From: Achatina immaculata
Taxonomy: Eukaryota > Mollusca > Gastropoda > Stylommatophora > Achatinidae
Assembly: GCA_009760885.1 (NCBI GenBank)
Contig: CM019716.1
Coordinates: forward strand, 11,602,438 to 11,666,437
DNA length: 64,000 nucleotides
Direction of reading: 5' to 3'
Shown: piece after piece, positions 32,494 through 44,432 of the stretch
How the letters are laid out: the number at the start of each line of letters is the position of its first letter
Numbering within the stretch: the stretch's first letter is position 1
Translations under genes and position numbers: made by a program
The notes under the pieces: generated by a model
The model's input: the letters and a program-made list of their open reading frames with translations, nothing else
Told to the model about the DNA's origin: nothing
Database searches by the model: none

Positions 32494-32518
32494 TAGAGAG
32501 AGAGAGAGAGAGAGAGAG
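32494..32518. repeat. (GA)n microsatellite
   Basis: AGAGAGAGAG tract right of the foldback. Confidence 0.95.
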
Positions 32519-33464
32519 CAAGATATAAAGACAGATATAAAACAGAAAGAGAGGCATGGAGATATCTAGAGTGAGAAACAGATAGGGCAGGATGTTTATG
32601 GCCAGTGATATAACGCTTCTAATTTGTTGTTTTTACTCTCTCAAACTTTTGCCATATATAACAGTGTTTCTCACGCCTTTGTCTGTGCAATGCCCCGTGA
32701 TTTCTAAGCAACATCATTAGGGCACCATACACATTATATCTCTGTGAACACAATCTGAAGCAACCGTATTAAATCTTAGAGTTAATATCAAACATAATGA
32801 CTATGAAAACATCAGGTCACATATTCTACTGAATCACATATCACTCAGTGCCTTAATCAACAACACACATTTTCATTAACATCTTGCGACGAACATACAA
32901 CAGTAGCATATGTACAACATTTCTTTCTGAAGTAACTTTCTATGACGTGGGTATACCTGTCAGAGAATCTCTAAACTAGCAATATCATGTTGAAAGTCAG
33001 CGTAAAGAACTTCAATTATTGTTTTAAGATTGTGACAAGCCTTCCGTGTGCCTCGTGCTTCCTCATGAAAGGCCTCTGTCATTTATTGTAAACTTCCGGG
33101 GATACCCCCACAGGCGTGCCCTTTCCTCTTCGGCGCACCCAAGTGCAGGACACTTGGAAGACTTCATCTCATTTTCTCCTGGAACTCAGACAAGGCTGAA
33201 TGTTGCACTTGACTGCCAATAACTTGGACAGAAAGTGCCAGCAACAGACTTCTGTTTTCACTAGATTTACATCATTTCCTTGCGATGGCTTACTGACTTC
33301 TTTGAACGTTGCAAGTAATTGTAGCAAACAAGTAATGTCATACTGTATTACTACGATATTACTACAATGCGAGGAATGTCAGGCGAGTAATATTTAGGTC
33401 ACTGTCTTAATCTAGTTAGGTATGGCAGTCACCTGATGTAAGCGTGAAGTAGCAACAGTTTAAC
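32519..33464. other. 0.95 kb without a recognised gene
   Basis: The frame at 33200-33397 has some cysteine and serine content but no recognisable domain. Confidence 0.45.
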
Positions 33465-33656
33465 ACTTTTATCTATCTCAACAAAGAGCTTTTATGATTG
33501 GAGATACAACAAAATGTTTATCTATCTCAGAAAAGAGCTTTTATTACTGGGGATGCAACATTTTTATCTATCTCAGCAAAGAGCTTCTATGACTGGGGAT
33601 AAAATAAAATGTCTATCTATCTCAGCAAAGAGCTTCTATGACTGGGGATACAATAA
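33465..33656. repeat. Minisatellite, about 47-60 bp unit, four copies
   Basis: Unit with TTATCTATCTCAGCAAAGAG, CTTCTATGACTGGGGATA and CAATAAAA. Lengths vary by deletion. Confidence 0.9.
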
Positions 33657-33745
33657 AAGTCGGCACGGCACCTGATGATGATGATGATGTTAAATATGAT
33701 GATGATGATGATGTTGATGATGATGATGATGATGATGATGTTGTC
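33657..33745 (+). mobile_element. Minimal LINE 3' end with (GAT)n tail
   Basis: GTCGGCACGGCAC directly before (GAT)n equals the last bases of the LINE at 51487 (minus strand AGTCGGCACGGCACTGATGA). Only about 14 bp of element plus an expanded GAT tail remain, interrupted by GTT. Confidence 0.7.
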
Positions 33746-34094
33746 CTGAACTGTGCTGAAGGAAATGTCTTCAGTTCTCCAAGCCGTGGGTTCCAGATTT
33801 GGGGTCAGCGAAGGGTTAGATAGGGATTTGGAAAGCAAGTCCAGATTGTGTAAAACGCTAGAAATAATTACAGTTTGATATAAGTGGTGGGTAAATGTTG
33901 AAGGTTGTGTCCAAACATCTTTTGATTGAGGAGTCTGCCATCTAAATCAGTTTCAGAATCTCTGCTTTCATCCAATATTTCTATTTCTCTCTGAAATCTG
34001 AGGCGCTAAATGGAATCCCTTTAATAATTGGGTAACGTGATTTATTATACAACTTTACCCAAACATTTTTCAAAATCTCTCAGATCAAGTCTCT
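33746..34094. other. Spacer, no gene
   Basis: Nothing recognised. Confidence 0.5.
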
Positions 34095-34318
34095 TTGTCT
34101 GTTTGCATAGACTTCAAAAGATCAAGTCTCTTTGTCTGCTAGCACAGAGCTCAGCAGATCCAGTTTTTTTTTGTCTGCTAGCACAGAGCTCACAAGATCC
34201 AGTATTTTTGTCTGCTAGCACAGAGCTCACAAGATTCAGTCTATTTGTCTGCTAGCACAGAGCTAAGAAGATCCAGTATTTTTGTCTCCTAGCACAGAGC
34301 TCAGAAGATCCAGCATAT
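34095..34318. repeat. Minisatellite, about 37 bp unit, six copies
   Basis: Unit with TTTGTCTGCTAGCACAGAGC, TCACAAGATCCAGT. The first copy is diverged (TTTGCATAGACTTC). Confidence 0.92.
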
Positions 34319-34324
34319 GTAATG

Positions 34325-34552
34325 AAATGCTTTTGTCTCAGATAATGCTCATGGTCTTGTTGCTATGTAGTCTTGTTTTGTCTCAGGTAACGCTCATGGT
34401 CTTGTTGCTACGTAGTCTTGTTGTGTCTCAGGTAATGCTCATGATCTTGTTGCTATGTAGTCTTGTTTTGTCTCAGGTAACGCTCATGGTCTTGTTGCTA
34501 TGTAGTCTTGTTTTGTCTCAGGTAATGCTCATGATCTTGTTGCTATGTAGTC
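34325..34552. repeat. Minisatellite, 45 bp unit, five copies, dimeric order
   Basis: Unit with TAGTCTTGTTTTGTCTCAGG and TAACGCTCATGGTCTTGTTG. AACGCTCATGG and AATGCTCATGA alternate, giving a 90 bp period. Confidence 0.94.
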
Positions 34553-34968
34553 TTACTGTGTATGATATTCCTTCAAGTCGGTAATATACAAAAGGCATTT
34601 TCTCAGCTTTATCTTTGTCTACCGCGTTTAGGTTGTCTGCGAGTTTGAAAGGTTCTTAAATTTCGTTGAAAAAAATTCGCATATAAAAACATAATATTCA
34701 TTATGTAAATGCATCCCGATAAACTATGGTGCGATAGTTGCCACAAGTGCTTGTACTAGTAGTACATTATACGTTATTCTTAAATGTAACAGAGTTATAA
34801 CAACTATAACATTACTATAACAGAACTGTAATATTACTATAACAGAATAGTAATAGAGTAGATTAGTCTTTTGGCTTTGAAAACATTTCTGCATTTGACA
34901 ATTTCTACTTAAATGTTTACCTTCCACCTGATGATTTCTGCAGTACGTCCCCGTCCCCCCCCCCCCAA
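34553..34968. other. AT-rich spacer
   Basis: Short TATAACATTACTATAACAGA repeats at 34790-34855 and a C-run at 34955-34967. No gene. Confidence 0.5.
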
Positions 34969-35560
34969 GTGTGAAGACTTCTTATTATCATGTTTACCCG
35001 ATGTTTGAAGACTTCTTATTATCATGTTTACCCCAAGCTTGAAGACTTCTTATTATCATGTTTACCCCAAGCGTGAAGACTTCTTATTATCATGTTTACC
35101 CCATGTTTGAAGATTTCTTATTATCATGTCTACCCCAAGCTTGAAGACTTCTTATTATCATGTTTACCCTAAGCGTGAAGACTTCTTATTATAATGTTTA
35201 CCCCAAGCATGAAGACTTCTTATTATCATGTTTACCCCAAGCGTGAAGACTTCTTATTATCATGTTTACCCCAAGCATGAAGACTTCTTATTATCATGTT
35301 TACCCGATGTTTGAAGACTTCTTACTATCATGTTTACTCCATGTTTGAAGACTTCTTATTATCATGTTTACCCATGTTTGAAGACTTCTTATTATCATGT
35401 TTACTCCATGTTTGAAGAATTCTTATTATCATGTTTACCTGAAGCGTGAAGACTTCTTATTATCATGTTTACCTCAAGCGTGAAGACTTCTTATTATCAT
35501 GTTTACCTCAAGCGTGAAGACTTCCTATTATCATGTTTACCTCATGTTTGATGATTTCTA
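34969..35560. repeat. Minisatellite, 34 bp unit, about 17 copies
   Basis: Unit with TGAAGACTTCTTATTATCAT and GTTTACCCCAAGC. The ends vary between CCAAGC, CCGATGTT and CTCAAGC. Confidence 0.96.
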
Positions 35561-35669
35561 TATTATGTTTTTTTTATGAAGCCTTGATATTTTATAACAT
35601 TCTTAAACGTTAGCAGGAAGCATGTACCAGGTGACCATACTCCAGGTGTAGGAAGCACTTTCATGAAAT
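35561..35669. other. Short spacer
   Basis: Nothing recognised. Confidence 0.5.
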
Positions 35670-36890
35670 ACGTGTCTAAAACTATAAACCTAATTTTATT
35701 TAACCCGATAGATACTTGTCTAAAACTATAAACCTAATTTTATTTAACCCGATAGATACTTGTCTAAAACCATAAATCTAATTTTCTTTAACCCCAGAGA
35801 TACTTGTCTAAAACCATAAATCTAATTTTCTTTAACCCCAGAGATACTTGTCTAAAACCATAAATCTAATTTTCTTTAACCCGATAGATACTTGTCTAAA
35901 ACTATAAATCTAATTTTCTTTAACCCCAGAGATACTTGTCTAAAACCATAAATCTAATTTTCTTTAACCCGATAGATATTGTCTAAAACTATAAATCTAA
36001 TTTTCTTTAACCCCAGAGATACTTGTCTAAAACCATAAATCTAATTTTCTTTAACCCCAGAGATACTTGTCTAAAACCATAAATCTAATTTTCTTTAACC
36101 CCAGAGATACTTGTCTAAAACCATAAATCTAATTTTCTTTAACCCCAGAGATACTTGTCTAAAACTATAAATCTAATTTTCTTTATCCCCAGAGATACTT
36201 GTCTAAAACTATAAATCTAATTTTCTTTAACCCCAGAGATACTTGTCTAAAACTATAAACCTAATTTTCTTTAACCCCAGAGATACTTGTCTAAAACCAT
36301 AAATCTAATTTTCTTTAACCCCAGAGATACTTGTCTACAACCATAAATCTAATTTTCTTTAACCCCAGAGATACTTGTCTACAACCATAAACCTAATTTT
36401 CTTTAACCCCAGAGATACTTGTCTAAAACTATAAACCTAATTTTCTTTAACCCCAGAGATACTTGTCTAAAACCATAAACCTAATTTTCTTTAACCCCAG
36501 AGATACTTGTCTACAACCATAAATCTAATTTTCTTTAACCCCAGAGATACTTGTCTACAACCATAAATCGAAATTTCTTTAACCCCAGAGATACTTGTCT
36601 ACAACCATAAACCTAACTCTCTTTAACCCCAGAGATACTTGTCTACAACCATAAACCTAACTCTCTTTAACCCCAGAGATACTTGTCTAAAACTATAAAC
36701 CTAATTTTCTTTAACCCCAGAGATACTTGTCTAAAACTATAAACCTAATTTTCTTTAACCCCAGAGATACTTGTCTAAAAATATAAACCTAATTCTCTTT
36801 AACCCCAGAGATACTTGTCTAAAACTATAAACCTAATTCTCTTTAACCCCAGAGATACTTGTCTAAAACTATAAACCTAATTCTCTTTAA
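35670..36890. repeat. Minisatellite, 44 bp unit, about 28 copies
   Basis: Unit with ACTTGTCTAAAACTATAAAT, CTAATTTTCTTTAACC and CCAGAGAT. Left units carry CGATAGAT instead of CCAGAGAT. CTACAACC and CTCTCTTT variants mark sub-blocks further right. Confidence 0.97.
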
Positions 36891-37360
36891 CCCGCCCGCT
36901 GGAATATCTCACCGGCCTCAATGGCCAGGGAGGCGAACACGGCCTACTGTGAGAAACACTGCACTAAAGCTTCTCTCGTCTCAGTTTTTAAAAAATGCAA
37001 TCTCTGTGGAAAAAAAAAATAAAGTTCAATCTGTGCTTAAGTTCTGGCCTCCAGAGATTAAGGGATTCGTTGACAGTGTCAATGGAGAACAAATTCTGTC
37101 AATGTCTTTATGTCCACATGCAGAACAACGAAGGAAAGATCTCTGTGTTGGATCAGCACCGTCGGCTCCGGCAGCAAGAGGGAAGGGGCGTGGAGCCAGG
37201 AAGACTGAGCTTCTAACATTAACAAAAGTTCTAAAAACAACTCCTACAAAATGATATAAATTTTTTTTTTGTTTGGTCTTTTGAAGAACATAAGAGCCCC
37301 TCTGAGAGAAAGGCCATCAAGAAAGAAGATTTTTCTAAAAATTAGAAGGAGGGAAGCTGA
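36891..37360. other. Spacer with an unassigned open frame
   Basis: The plus-strand frame 36859-37254 starts inside the array and becomes protein-like after 36950 (V-Q-S-V-L-K-F-W-P-P-E-I-K-G-F-V-D-S). I do not recognise it. It could be a decayed retroelement segment. Confidence 0.35.
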
Positions 37361-37369
37361 AGCAATTTC

Positions 37370-37490
37370 AAGCCATGATGATAAGCTGTTTCTTGTACTG
37401 TGGCGGGGGGGGGGGGGGGGTGAACTGAAGCAATTTCAAGCCATGATGATAAGCTGTTTCTTGTACTGTGGCCGGGGGGGGGGGGTGAGA
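37370..37490. repeat. Cassette with G-run, two units (block copy 1)
   Basis: GCAATTTCAAGCCATGATGA, TAAGCTGTTTCTTGTACTGT and a run of 10 or more G. Two units of about 68 bp. Confidence 0.93.
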
Positions 37491-37564
37491 CACACTCTTC
37501 CAGTAGCATGTCAGAAATACATTTACAGGTCTCATGTACAAAGTGACCTGTCAAAACAGCGTCA

Positions 37565-38458
37565 ACAAAATAACGAAAACAAAATAGCACACAACATAAT
37601 AGCACACAACATAATAGCACACAACAAATAGCACACAACAAATAGCACACAACAAATAGCACACAACATAATAGCACACAACATAGTAGCACACAACAAA
37701 TAGCACACAACAAATAGCACAAATAAAATAGCACAAATAAAATAGCACAAATAAAATAGCACATGCTAAAGTGGTACACAACAAATAGCACACAACAAAT
37801 AGCACAAATAAAATAGCACAAATAAAATAGCACAAATAAAATAGCACATGCTAAAGTGGTACACAACAAATAGCACACAATAAAATAGCACATGCTAAAG
37901 TGGTACACAACAAATAGCACAAATAAAATAGCACATGCTAAAGTGGTACACAACAAATAGCACACAATAAAATAGCACATGCTAAAGTGGTACACAACAA
38001 ATAGCACACAATAAAATAGCACATGCTAAAGTGTTACACAACAAATAACACACAAAAAATAGCACAGCAAAATAACACATAGCAAAATAGCTCACAACGT
38101 AATAGATACAACATAATAGCCCATAACGAAATATCGTACAATACAATGGAGCACAATAAAATAGCGAAAACAAAAGAGCGCACAACAAAATAGCACACAA
38201 CAAAATAGCACATACCAAAATAGCTCACAACAAAATAGCACACAACAATATTTTGTTCGGACAATAAAATAGCCACAATAAAACAGCGAAAACAAAAGAA
38301 CGCACAACAAAATAGCACACAACAAATAACACACAACAAAATAGCACACAATAAAAAAGCACACAACAAAATAGCACACAGCAAAATAGCACACAACAAA
38401 ATAGCACACAACAAAATAGCACACAATAAAATAGTACACAACAAAACTGAGCACCACA
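37565..38458. repeat. AATAGCACACAAC array, 13-15 bp units (block copy 1)
   Basis: Units AATAGCACACAACA and AATAGCACAAATAA, with a recurring longer block ending in ATGCTAAAGTGGTACACAAC (six times), and a more irregular right half. On the minus strand the array reads as Cys/Leu/Val-rich frames that look like membrane proteins but are repeat artefacts. Confidence 0.94.
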
Positions 38459-38680
38459 AAACAGCGACAGGCCAGCCAAAAGCTCTCTGTAATTTATGAC
38501 CCTGAGATCTTGTTCATTATGTTCCCTGTAACTGGAACTATAAATCTTGTATACTATTTTCCCTGTAACTGGAACTATAAAGTGACCTGTCTCACATCAG
38601 CTGTAGTGTAGGAGATAGACAGAGCTTTGATGCAAATAATGGGGTGTATTCCGAACAATCATACAGTATTACTAACCTAG
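38459..38680. other. Single-copy spacer of block copy 1
   Basis: Matches 40199-40410. No gene. Confidence 0.8.
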
Positions 38681-39310
38681 TCTAAACAGAGGGCGTGGTA
38701 TTATCACTTACCTAGATTTAGTCTAGACAGGGGGCGTGGTATTATCACTTACATAGATTTAGTCTAGACAGGGGACGTGTTATTATCACTTACATAGATT
38801 TAGTCTAGACAGGGGACGTGTTATTATCACTTACCTACACATAGTCTAGACAGGGGACGTGTTATTATCACTTACCTACACATAGTCTAGACAGGGGACG
38901 TGTTATTATCACTTACCTACACATAGTCTAGACAGGGGACGTGTTATTATCACTTACCTACACATAGTCTAAACAGAGGGCGTGGTATTATCACTTACCT
39001 AGATTTAGTCTAGACAGGGGACGTGGTATTATCACTTACCTACACATAGTCTAGACAGGGGACGTGTTATTATCACTTACCTACACATAGTCTAGACAGG
39101 GGGCGTGGTATTATCACTTACCTAGACTTAATCTAGACAGGGGACGTGGTATTATCACTTACATACACATAGTCTAGACAGGGGACGTGTTATTATCACC
39201 TACCTACACATAGTCTAGACAGGGGGGGGTGGTATTATCACTTACCTAGACTTAATCTAGACAGGGGGCTTGGTATTATCACGTACCTAGACTTAATCTA
39301 GACAGGGGGG
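38681..39310. repeat. Minisatellite, 41 bp unit with TCTAGA (block copy 1)
   Basis: Unit with TAGTCTAGACAGGGGACGTG and TTATTATCACTTACCTACACA. The TCTAGA palindrome is in nearly every unit. About 15 copies. Confidence 0.96.
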
Positions 39311-39590
39311 GGTGTGAACTGAAGCAATTTCAAGCCATGATAATAAGCTGTTTCTTGTACTGTGGCGGGGGGGGGGGGTAAGCTGTTTCTTGTACTGTGG
39401 CGGGGGGGGGGGGTAAGCTGTTTCTTGTACTGTGGCAGAAGTGGGGGGGGGGTGAGCTTAAGCAATTTCAAGCCATGATGATAAGCTGTTTCTTGTACTG
39501 TGGCAGAAGTGGGGGGGGGGTGTGAACTGAAGCAATTTCAAGCCATGATAATAAGCTGTTTCTTGTACTGTGGGGGGGGGGGGGGTGTGT
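39311..39590. repeat. Cassette with G-runs, five units (block copy 2)
   Basis: Same cassette as at 37370 but five units. Two are shortened to TAAGCTGTTTCTTGTACTGT plus G-run. Confidence 0.94.
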
Positions 39591-39659
39591 GACTCACTCT
39601 TCCAGTAGCATGTCAGAAATACATTTACAGATCTCTTGTACAAAGTGACCTGTCAAAAC

Positions 39660-40197
39660 AGCGTCAACAAAATAACGAAAACAAAATAGCACACAACATA
39701 ATAGCACACAACATAATAGCACACAACATAATAGCACACAACAAATAGCACATGCTAAAGTGTTACACAACAAATAACACACAAAAAATAGCACAGCAAA
39801 ATAACACATAACAAAATAACTCACAACATAATAGATACAACATAATAGCACATAACGAAATATCGTACAATACAATGGAGCACAATAAAACAGCGAAAAC
39901 AAAAGAGCACACAACAAAATAGCTAACAACAAAATAGCACATACCAAAATAGCTCACAACAAAATAGCACACAACAATATTTTGTTCGGACAATAAAATA
40001 GCCACAATAAAACAGCGAAAACAAAAGAACGCACAACAAAATACCACACAACAAAATAACACACAACAAAATAGCACACAATAAAAAAGCACACAACAAA
40101 ATAGCACACAGCAAAATAGCACACAACAAAATAGCACACAACAAAATAGCACACAATAAAATAGTACACAACAAAACTGAGCACCACAAAACAGCGA
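39660..40197. repeat. AATAGCACACAAC array (block copy 2)
   Basis: As 37565-38458 but about 350 bp shorter; most of the ATGCTAAAGTGGTACACAAC blocks are missing. The right half is almost identical to copy 1. Confidence 0.94.
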
Positions 40198-40399
40198 CAG
40201 GCCAGCCAAAAGCTCTCTGTAATTTATGACCCTGAGATCTTGTTCATTATGTTCCCTGTAACTGGAACTATAAATCTTGTTCATCCCTGTAACTGGAACT
40301 ATAAAGTTACCTGTCTCACATCAGCTGTAGTGTAGGAGATAGACAGAGCTTTGATGCAAATAATGGGGTGTTTTCCGAACAATCATACAGTATTACTAA
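40198..40399. other. Single-copy spacer of block copy 2
   Basis: Matches 38468-38670 apart from a short deletion after AAATCTTGT. Confidence 0.8.
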
Positions 40400-41118
40400 C
40401 CTAGTCTAAACAGAAGGCGTGGTATTATCACTTACCTAGATTTAGTCTAAACAGGGGGCGTGGTATTATCACTTACATAGATTTAGTCTAGACAGGGGAC
40501 GTGTTATTATCACTTACATAGATTTAGTCTAGACAGGGGACGTGTTATTATCACTTACCTACACATAGTCTAGACAGGGGACGTGTTATTATCACTTACC
40601 TACACATAGTCTAGACAGGGGACGTGTTATTATCACTTACCTACACATAGTCTAGACAGGGGACGTGTTATTATCACTTACCTACACATAGTCTAGACAG
40701 GGGACGTGTTATTATCACTTACCTACACATAGTCTAGACAGGGGACGTGTTATTATCACTTACCTACACATAGTCTAGACAGGGGACGTGTTATTATCAC
40801 TTACCTACACATAGTCTAGACAGGGGGCGTGGTATTATCACTTACCTAGACTTAATCTAGACAGGTGGCGTGTTATTATCACTTACCTAGACTTAATCTA
40901 GACAGGGGGCGTGGTATTATCACTTACCTACACATAGTCTAGACGGGGGCGTGGTATTATCACTTACCTACACATAGTCTAGACAGGGGATGTGTTATTA
41001 TCACTTACCTACACATAGTCTAGACAAAGGACGTGGTATTATTACTTACCTACACATAGTCTAGACAGGCGGCATGGTCATATCACGTACCTAGACGTAA
41101 TCTAGACAGGGGGCGTGG
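40400..41118. repeat. Minisatellite, 41 bp unit with TCTAGA (block copy 2)
   Basis: Same unit as 38681-39310, about 17 copies. Rightmost units are more diverged. Confidence 0.96.
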
Positions 41119-41344
41119 TCAAAGCCGAGGATCTGAATAACAAACCAGGCCACATAATCACAGTTATATTAACAAAAGTTTCCCGCTATCATTCATTTGC
41201 TTAAATACTTGCTATAAACGTGACTATAAGGTTTGGGGGGGGGGGGAGGTGGGAGAGGATGCTGCGTATAAATCAAACACGTGCTCTACTCTCTGAGGTC
41301 CTCTGTTAACCAGAAATTTGCCCCATATCACATTTAGTTTATTC
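41119..41344. other. Spacer with a G-run
   Basis: G-run at 41235-41248. No gene. Confidence 0.5.
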
Positions 41345-42530
41345 AGGTAGTAGAGATTACATTTGTATTGTCTGACAGGCATGTGGATATTAGCTTGAGG
41401 TTAGTAGAGATTATATTTATATTATCAGACAAGTGTGTGGAGATTAGCTTGAGGTTAGTAGAGATTACATTTGTATTGTCAGACAGGCGTGTGGATATTA
41501 GCTTGAGGTTAGTAGAGATTATATTTATATTATCAGACAAGTGTGTGGAGATTAGCTTGAGGTTAGTAGAGATTACATTTGTATTGTCAGACAGGCGTGT
41601 GGATATTAGCTTGAGGTTAGTAGAGATTATATTTATATTATCAGACAAGTGTGTGGAGATTAGCTTGAGGTTAGTAGAGATTACATTTGTATTGTCAGAC
41701 AGGCGTGTGGATATTAGCTTGAGGTTAGTAGAGATTATATTTATATTATCAGACAAGTGTGTGGAGATTAGCTTGAGGTTAGTAGAGATTACATTTGTAT
41801 TGTCAGACAGGCGTGTGGATATTAGCTTGAGGTTAGTAGAGATTATATTTATATTATCAGACAAGTGTGTGGAGATTAGCTTGAGGTTAGTAGAGATTAC
41901 ATTTGTATTGTCAGACAGGCGTGTGGATATTAGCTTGAGGTTAGTAGAGATTACGTTTGTATTGTCAGAGAGGCGTGTGGATATTAGCTTGAGGTTAGTA
42001 GAGATTATATTTATATCATCAGACAAGTGTGTGGATATTAGCTTGAGGTTAGTAGAGATTATATTTATATTATCAGACAAGTGTGTGGAGATTAGCTTGA
42101 GGTTAGTAGAGATTATATTTATATTGTCCGACATGTGGGTGGAGATTAGTAGAGATTATATTTATATTGTCTGATATGTGTGTGGAGATTAGCTTGAGAT
42201 TAGTAGAGATTATATTTATATTGTCTGATATGTGTGTGGAGATTAGTAGAGATTATATTTATATTGTCTGATATGTGTGTGGAGATTAGCTTGAGATTAG
42301 TAGAGATTATATTTATATTGTCTGATATGTGTGTGGAGATTAGTTTGAGATTAGTAGAGATTATATTTATATTGTCTGATATGTGTGTGGAGATTAGCTT
42401 GAGATTAGTAGAGATTATATTTATATTGTCTGATATGTGTGTGTTGATATTAGTTTGAGATTAGTAGAGATTATATTTATATTGTCAGGCAGGTGTGTGG
42501 AGGTTAGCGTTAGGTTAGCGGAGAATGTTT
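41345..42530. repeat. Minisatellite, 54 bp unit, about 22 copies, 108 bp dimers
   Basis: Unit with GTAGAGATTATATTTATATT, TCAGACAAGTGTGTGG and AGATTAGCTTGAGGTTA. From 41345 to about 41950 a form with ACATTTGTATTG and CAGGCGTG alternates with a form with ATATTTATATTA and CAAGTGTG, giving strict 108 bp dimers. Further right the units are monomeric, some shortened. Since 54 is a codon multiple, frames over 260 codons are open on both strands; these are artefacts. Confidence 0.97.
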
Positions 42531-42564
42531 CTCATGTGCTAGATGTCTTTTTCGGGAGACATGT

Positions 42565-42850
42565 CCTATGTTTGTGTATTGACAGGCACATATGCTACAT
42601 ATGTTTGTTGATAGACACATATTCTAGGCATATCTGTTGATAGGCACATATGCTGGGCACGTTTGTTTATAGACATATATGCTAGGCATGTTTGTTGATA
42701 GACACATATGCAAGACGTGTTTGTTGATAGGCACATATGCTGGGCAGGTTTTTTATAGACACATATGCTAGGCATGTTTGTTGATAGCCACCCATGCTAG
42801 ATCTGTTTGTTGATAGGCACATGTGCTAGATGCTTTTGTTGATAGGCATG
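42565..42850. repeat. Minisatellite, about 29-30 bp unit, nine copies
   Basis: Unit with GTTGATAGACACATATGC and TAGGCATGTTT. Confidence 0.93.
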
Positions 42851-42945
42851 AAAGTAGACAGAGGTGTAGAAAAAAGATAGTGAGAAAATTGTCTACTTTC
42901 CTTACACTTTCTATCTTTCTGTAAAACTGAATCATATACCTCCAT

Positions 42946-43669
42946 CTACTTTATTACAAGAACTAGTTTTACCACAGTTGCCATTTCTCTTATCTCTTGC
43001 TGACAGACAACGATGTTTGCCCTACTCTGAGCTTGTGTATAAGCAGATGGTGTCCTGTTTTTTTTATTGATAAGTTGGAAAAGAATGTCCTTAAAAATCT
43101 TATTTTTGAGGTTCTGTCTGTTCCTCTCCACAGATTATTTAGTTGTTTTATTTTCTGAAGAGCGATAGATGTCCTCCTTTTAGTTTCCCTCATTGTATCT
43201 CCATTATTAGTTAGTAGTGATCCAAGATATTCAAAACTCTCCACTTCTTCCAAATTTTCCTCATTGATACTTATTTCAGCTGCCTTGTTTGTTTTGTCAA
43301 TTTTCATCAGTTTAGTTTTCTTTGCATTAAAATAGAGATTTTGCTCTTCGCTATTCTTATAAACAGATATAATTAGTTTTTCCACTTCTTTTTTGTGGAC
43401 AGTAATGCTGTGTCATAAGCATATCTAATCTCTGGTATTTCATAACCTCCAATTGTTATGGCATCGTAATATCCTTTGTCTACATCTTCTCTAACATTCC
43501 TCATATTTTCAGTATACAAGTTAAATAAGTAAGGCAAAAATATGCACCCCTGAGGGACCCCTTGTTTTATGTCAAACCAAGTTGTTGTTTCACCATTTAT
43601 TCTTACTGCTGCTTGTTGGTCTAGATACAGCAGTGATGTTAATTGTATCAAATGTGTTGGAAATCCCAT
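42946..43669 (-). pseudogene. LINE reverse-transcriptase fragment, copy 1
   Basis: Minus strand, two frames. 43373-43669 has RT motif B (G-V-P-Q-G-C-I, then P-Y-L-F-N-L-Y) and motif C written R-Y-A-Y-D-T-A-L-L, so the second residue of the D-D pair context is altered (Y-A-D-D expected). 42990-43385, in another frame, continues with N-L-Y-F-N-A-K-K-T-K-L-M, then F-E-Y-L-G-S-L-L-T and the R-R-T-S-I-A-L thumb part. A frameshift plus the motif C change make it inactive. It ends where the 3' TCTTTCTGTAAAACTG motif begins. Confidence 0.88.
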
Positions 43670-43721
43670 TTTTTTCCATTATTTAAAAACATTTCTAGTA
43701 TTGTACACAATCACATGCCTT

Positions 43722-44005
43722 TAAATAGTCTAAATATAAAGAAGACAAGATTGAACTACAAACTAGACAGAACTACAAAAATAAGGTTTTTAAGGGCATG
43801 CATTTTTCCCATTGGAACATATTCTGTGAGACCTGGACACTTAACAAAACAGCTGAGAATCACATAAATGACTTTGAATGTAAATGCTACAGAAGAGTTC
43901 TTCAAATATCATGGGCACAAAGAAAGAACAAATATATCCATACTACAAGAACTTGATAGTGAAGAAGGCTGACTAGTAAAGAAGATTAAACAGAAAACTG
44001 AAGTA
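43722..44005 (+). pseudogene. LINE C-terminal fragment, target of the mariner, copy 1
   Basis: Plus strand, several frames: R-T-T-K-I-R-F-L-R, then E-T-W-T-L-N-K-T-A-E-N-H, F-E-C-K-C-Y-R-R-V-L-Q-I-S-W-A, and R-K-L-K before the mariner end. It is homologous to the minus-strand fragment next to it (R-T-S-K-I-R-F-L-R there), so two LINE copies lie in inverted orientation. It is cut at a TA (44004-44005) by the mariner. Confidence 0.8.
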
Positions 44006-44383
44006 CGAGGGGTGATTGATACGTTCTCGGGATAAGGTACAACTTATTATTTGTGGACAACTTTTTTGGGGTTATTTCTCAACATACCCCCCTTGCAAGT
44101 TTATGCGATTCTGGTGCATACGGATCCCTTCTTTGTAAAAGTCAGCATCTTGTGCCAGTAGAAAGTGGTCTACAGCATGAATGACGTCATCATCTGAAGC
44201 AAATTTGCAACCACTGAGCTCCTTTTTGAGTTTGGTAAACAGGTAATAGTCCGAAGGGGCCAAATCTGGGGAATAAGGAGGATGTTCAAGAAGCTGGAAG
44301 CTGCATTCATGAATGGCAGCCATTGCCAGCGCCGACTTGTGAACTGGGGCATTGTCTTGATGAAAGATGACTCATCTCGTCAA
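44006..44383 (-). pseudogene. Mariner 3' part duplicated with the 1,487 bp unit
   Basis: Carries the end CGAGGGGTGATTGATA and the last transposase segment (44072-44323 from M-A-A-I-H-E): H-P-P-Y-S-P-D-L-A-P-S-D with the third catalytic aspartate, ending G-G-Y-V-E-K. Identical to 45493-45870. It is cut at 44383 by the duplication junction. Confidence 0.9.
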
Positions 44384-44432
44384 TTTCCTTACACTTTCTA
44401 TCTTTCTGTAAAACTGAATCATATACCTCCAT

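Larger units (their letters stand above)
37361..41118. repeat. Two-copy composite block of about 2 kb
   Basis: The order [CAATTTCAAGCCATGATGAT cassette with G-run] - [TCCAGTAGCATGTCAGAAAT] - [AATAGCACACAAC array] - [GGCCAGCCAAAAGCTCTCTG spacer] - [TAGTCTAGACAGGGG array] occurs twice (from about 37361 and from about 39318). Single-copy markers lie 2,102 bp apart at the left and 1,730 bp apart at the right, so the internal arrays changed length after duplication. Confidence 0.93.

Noticed and set aside
36859..37254. Possible coding frame after the 44 bp array
   Set aside because: Starts inside the array and has no recognisable domain; could be retroelement debris.
37342..40284. Cys/Leu/Val-rich frames resembling multi-pass membrane proteins
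   Set aside because: Minus-strand reading of the AATAGCACACAAC arrays; all frames show it.
41343..42174. Open frames of more than 260 codons on both strands
   Set aside because: They are the 54 bp array read in frame. A codon-multiple period without stops keeps frames open by itself.
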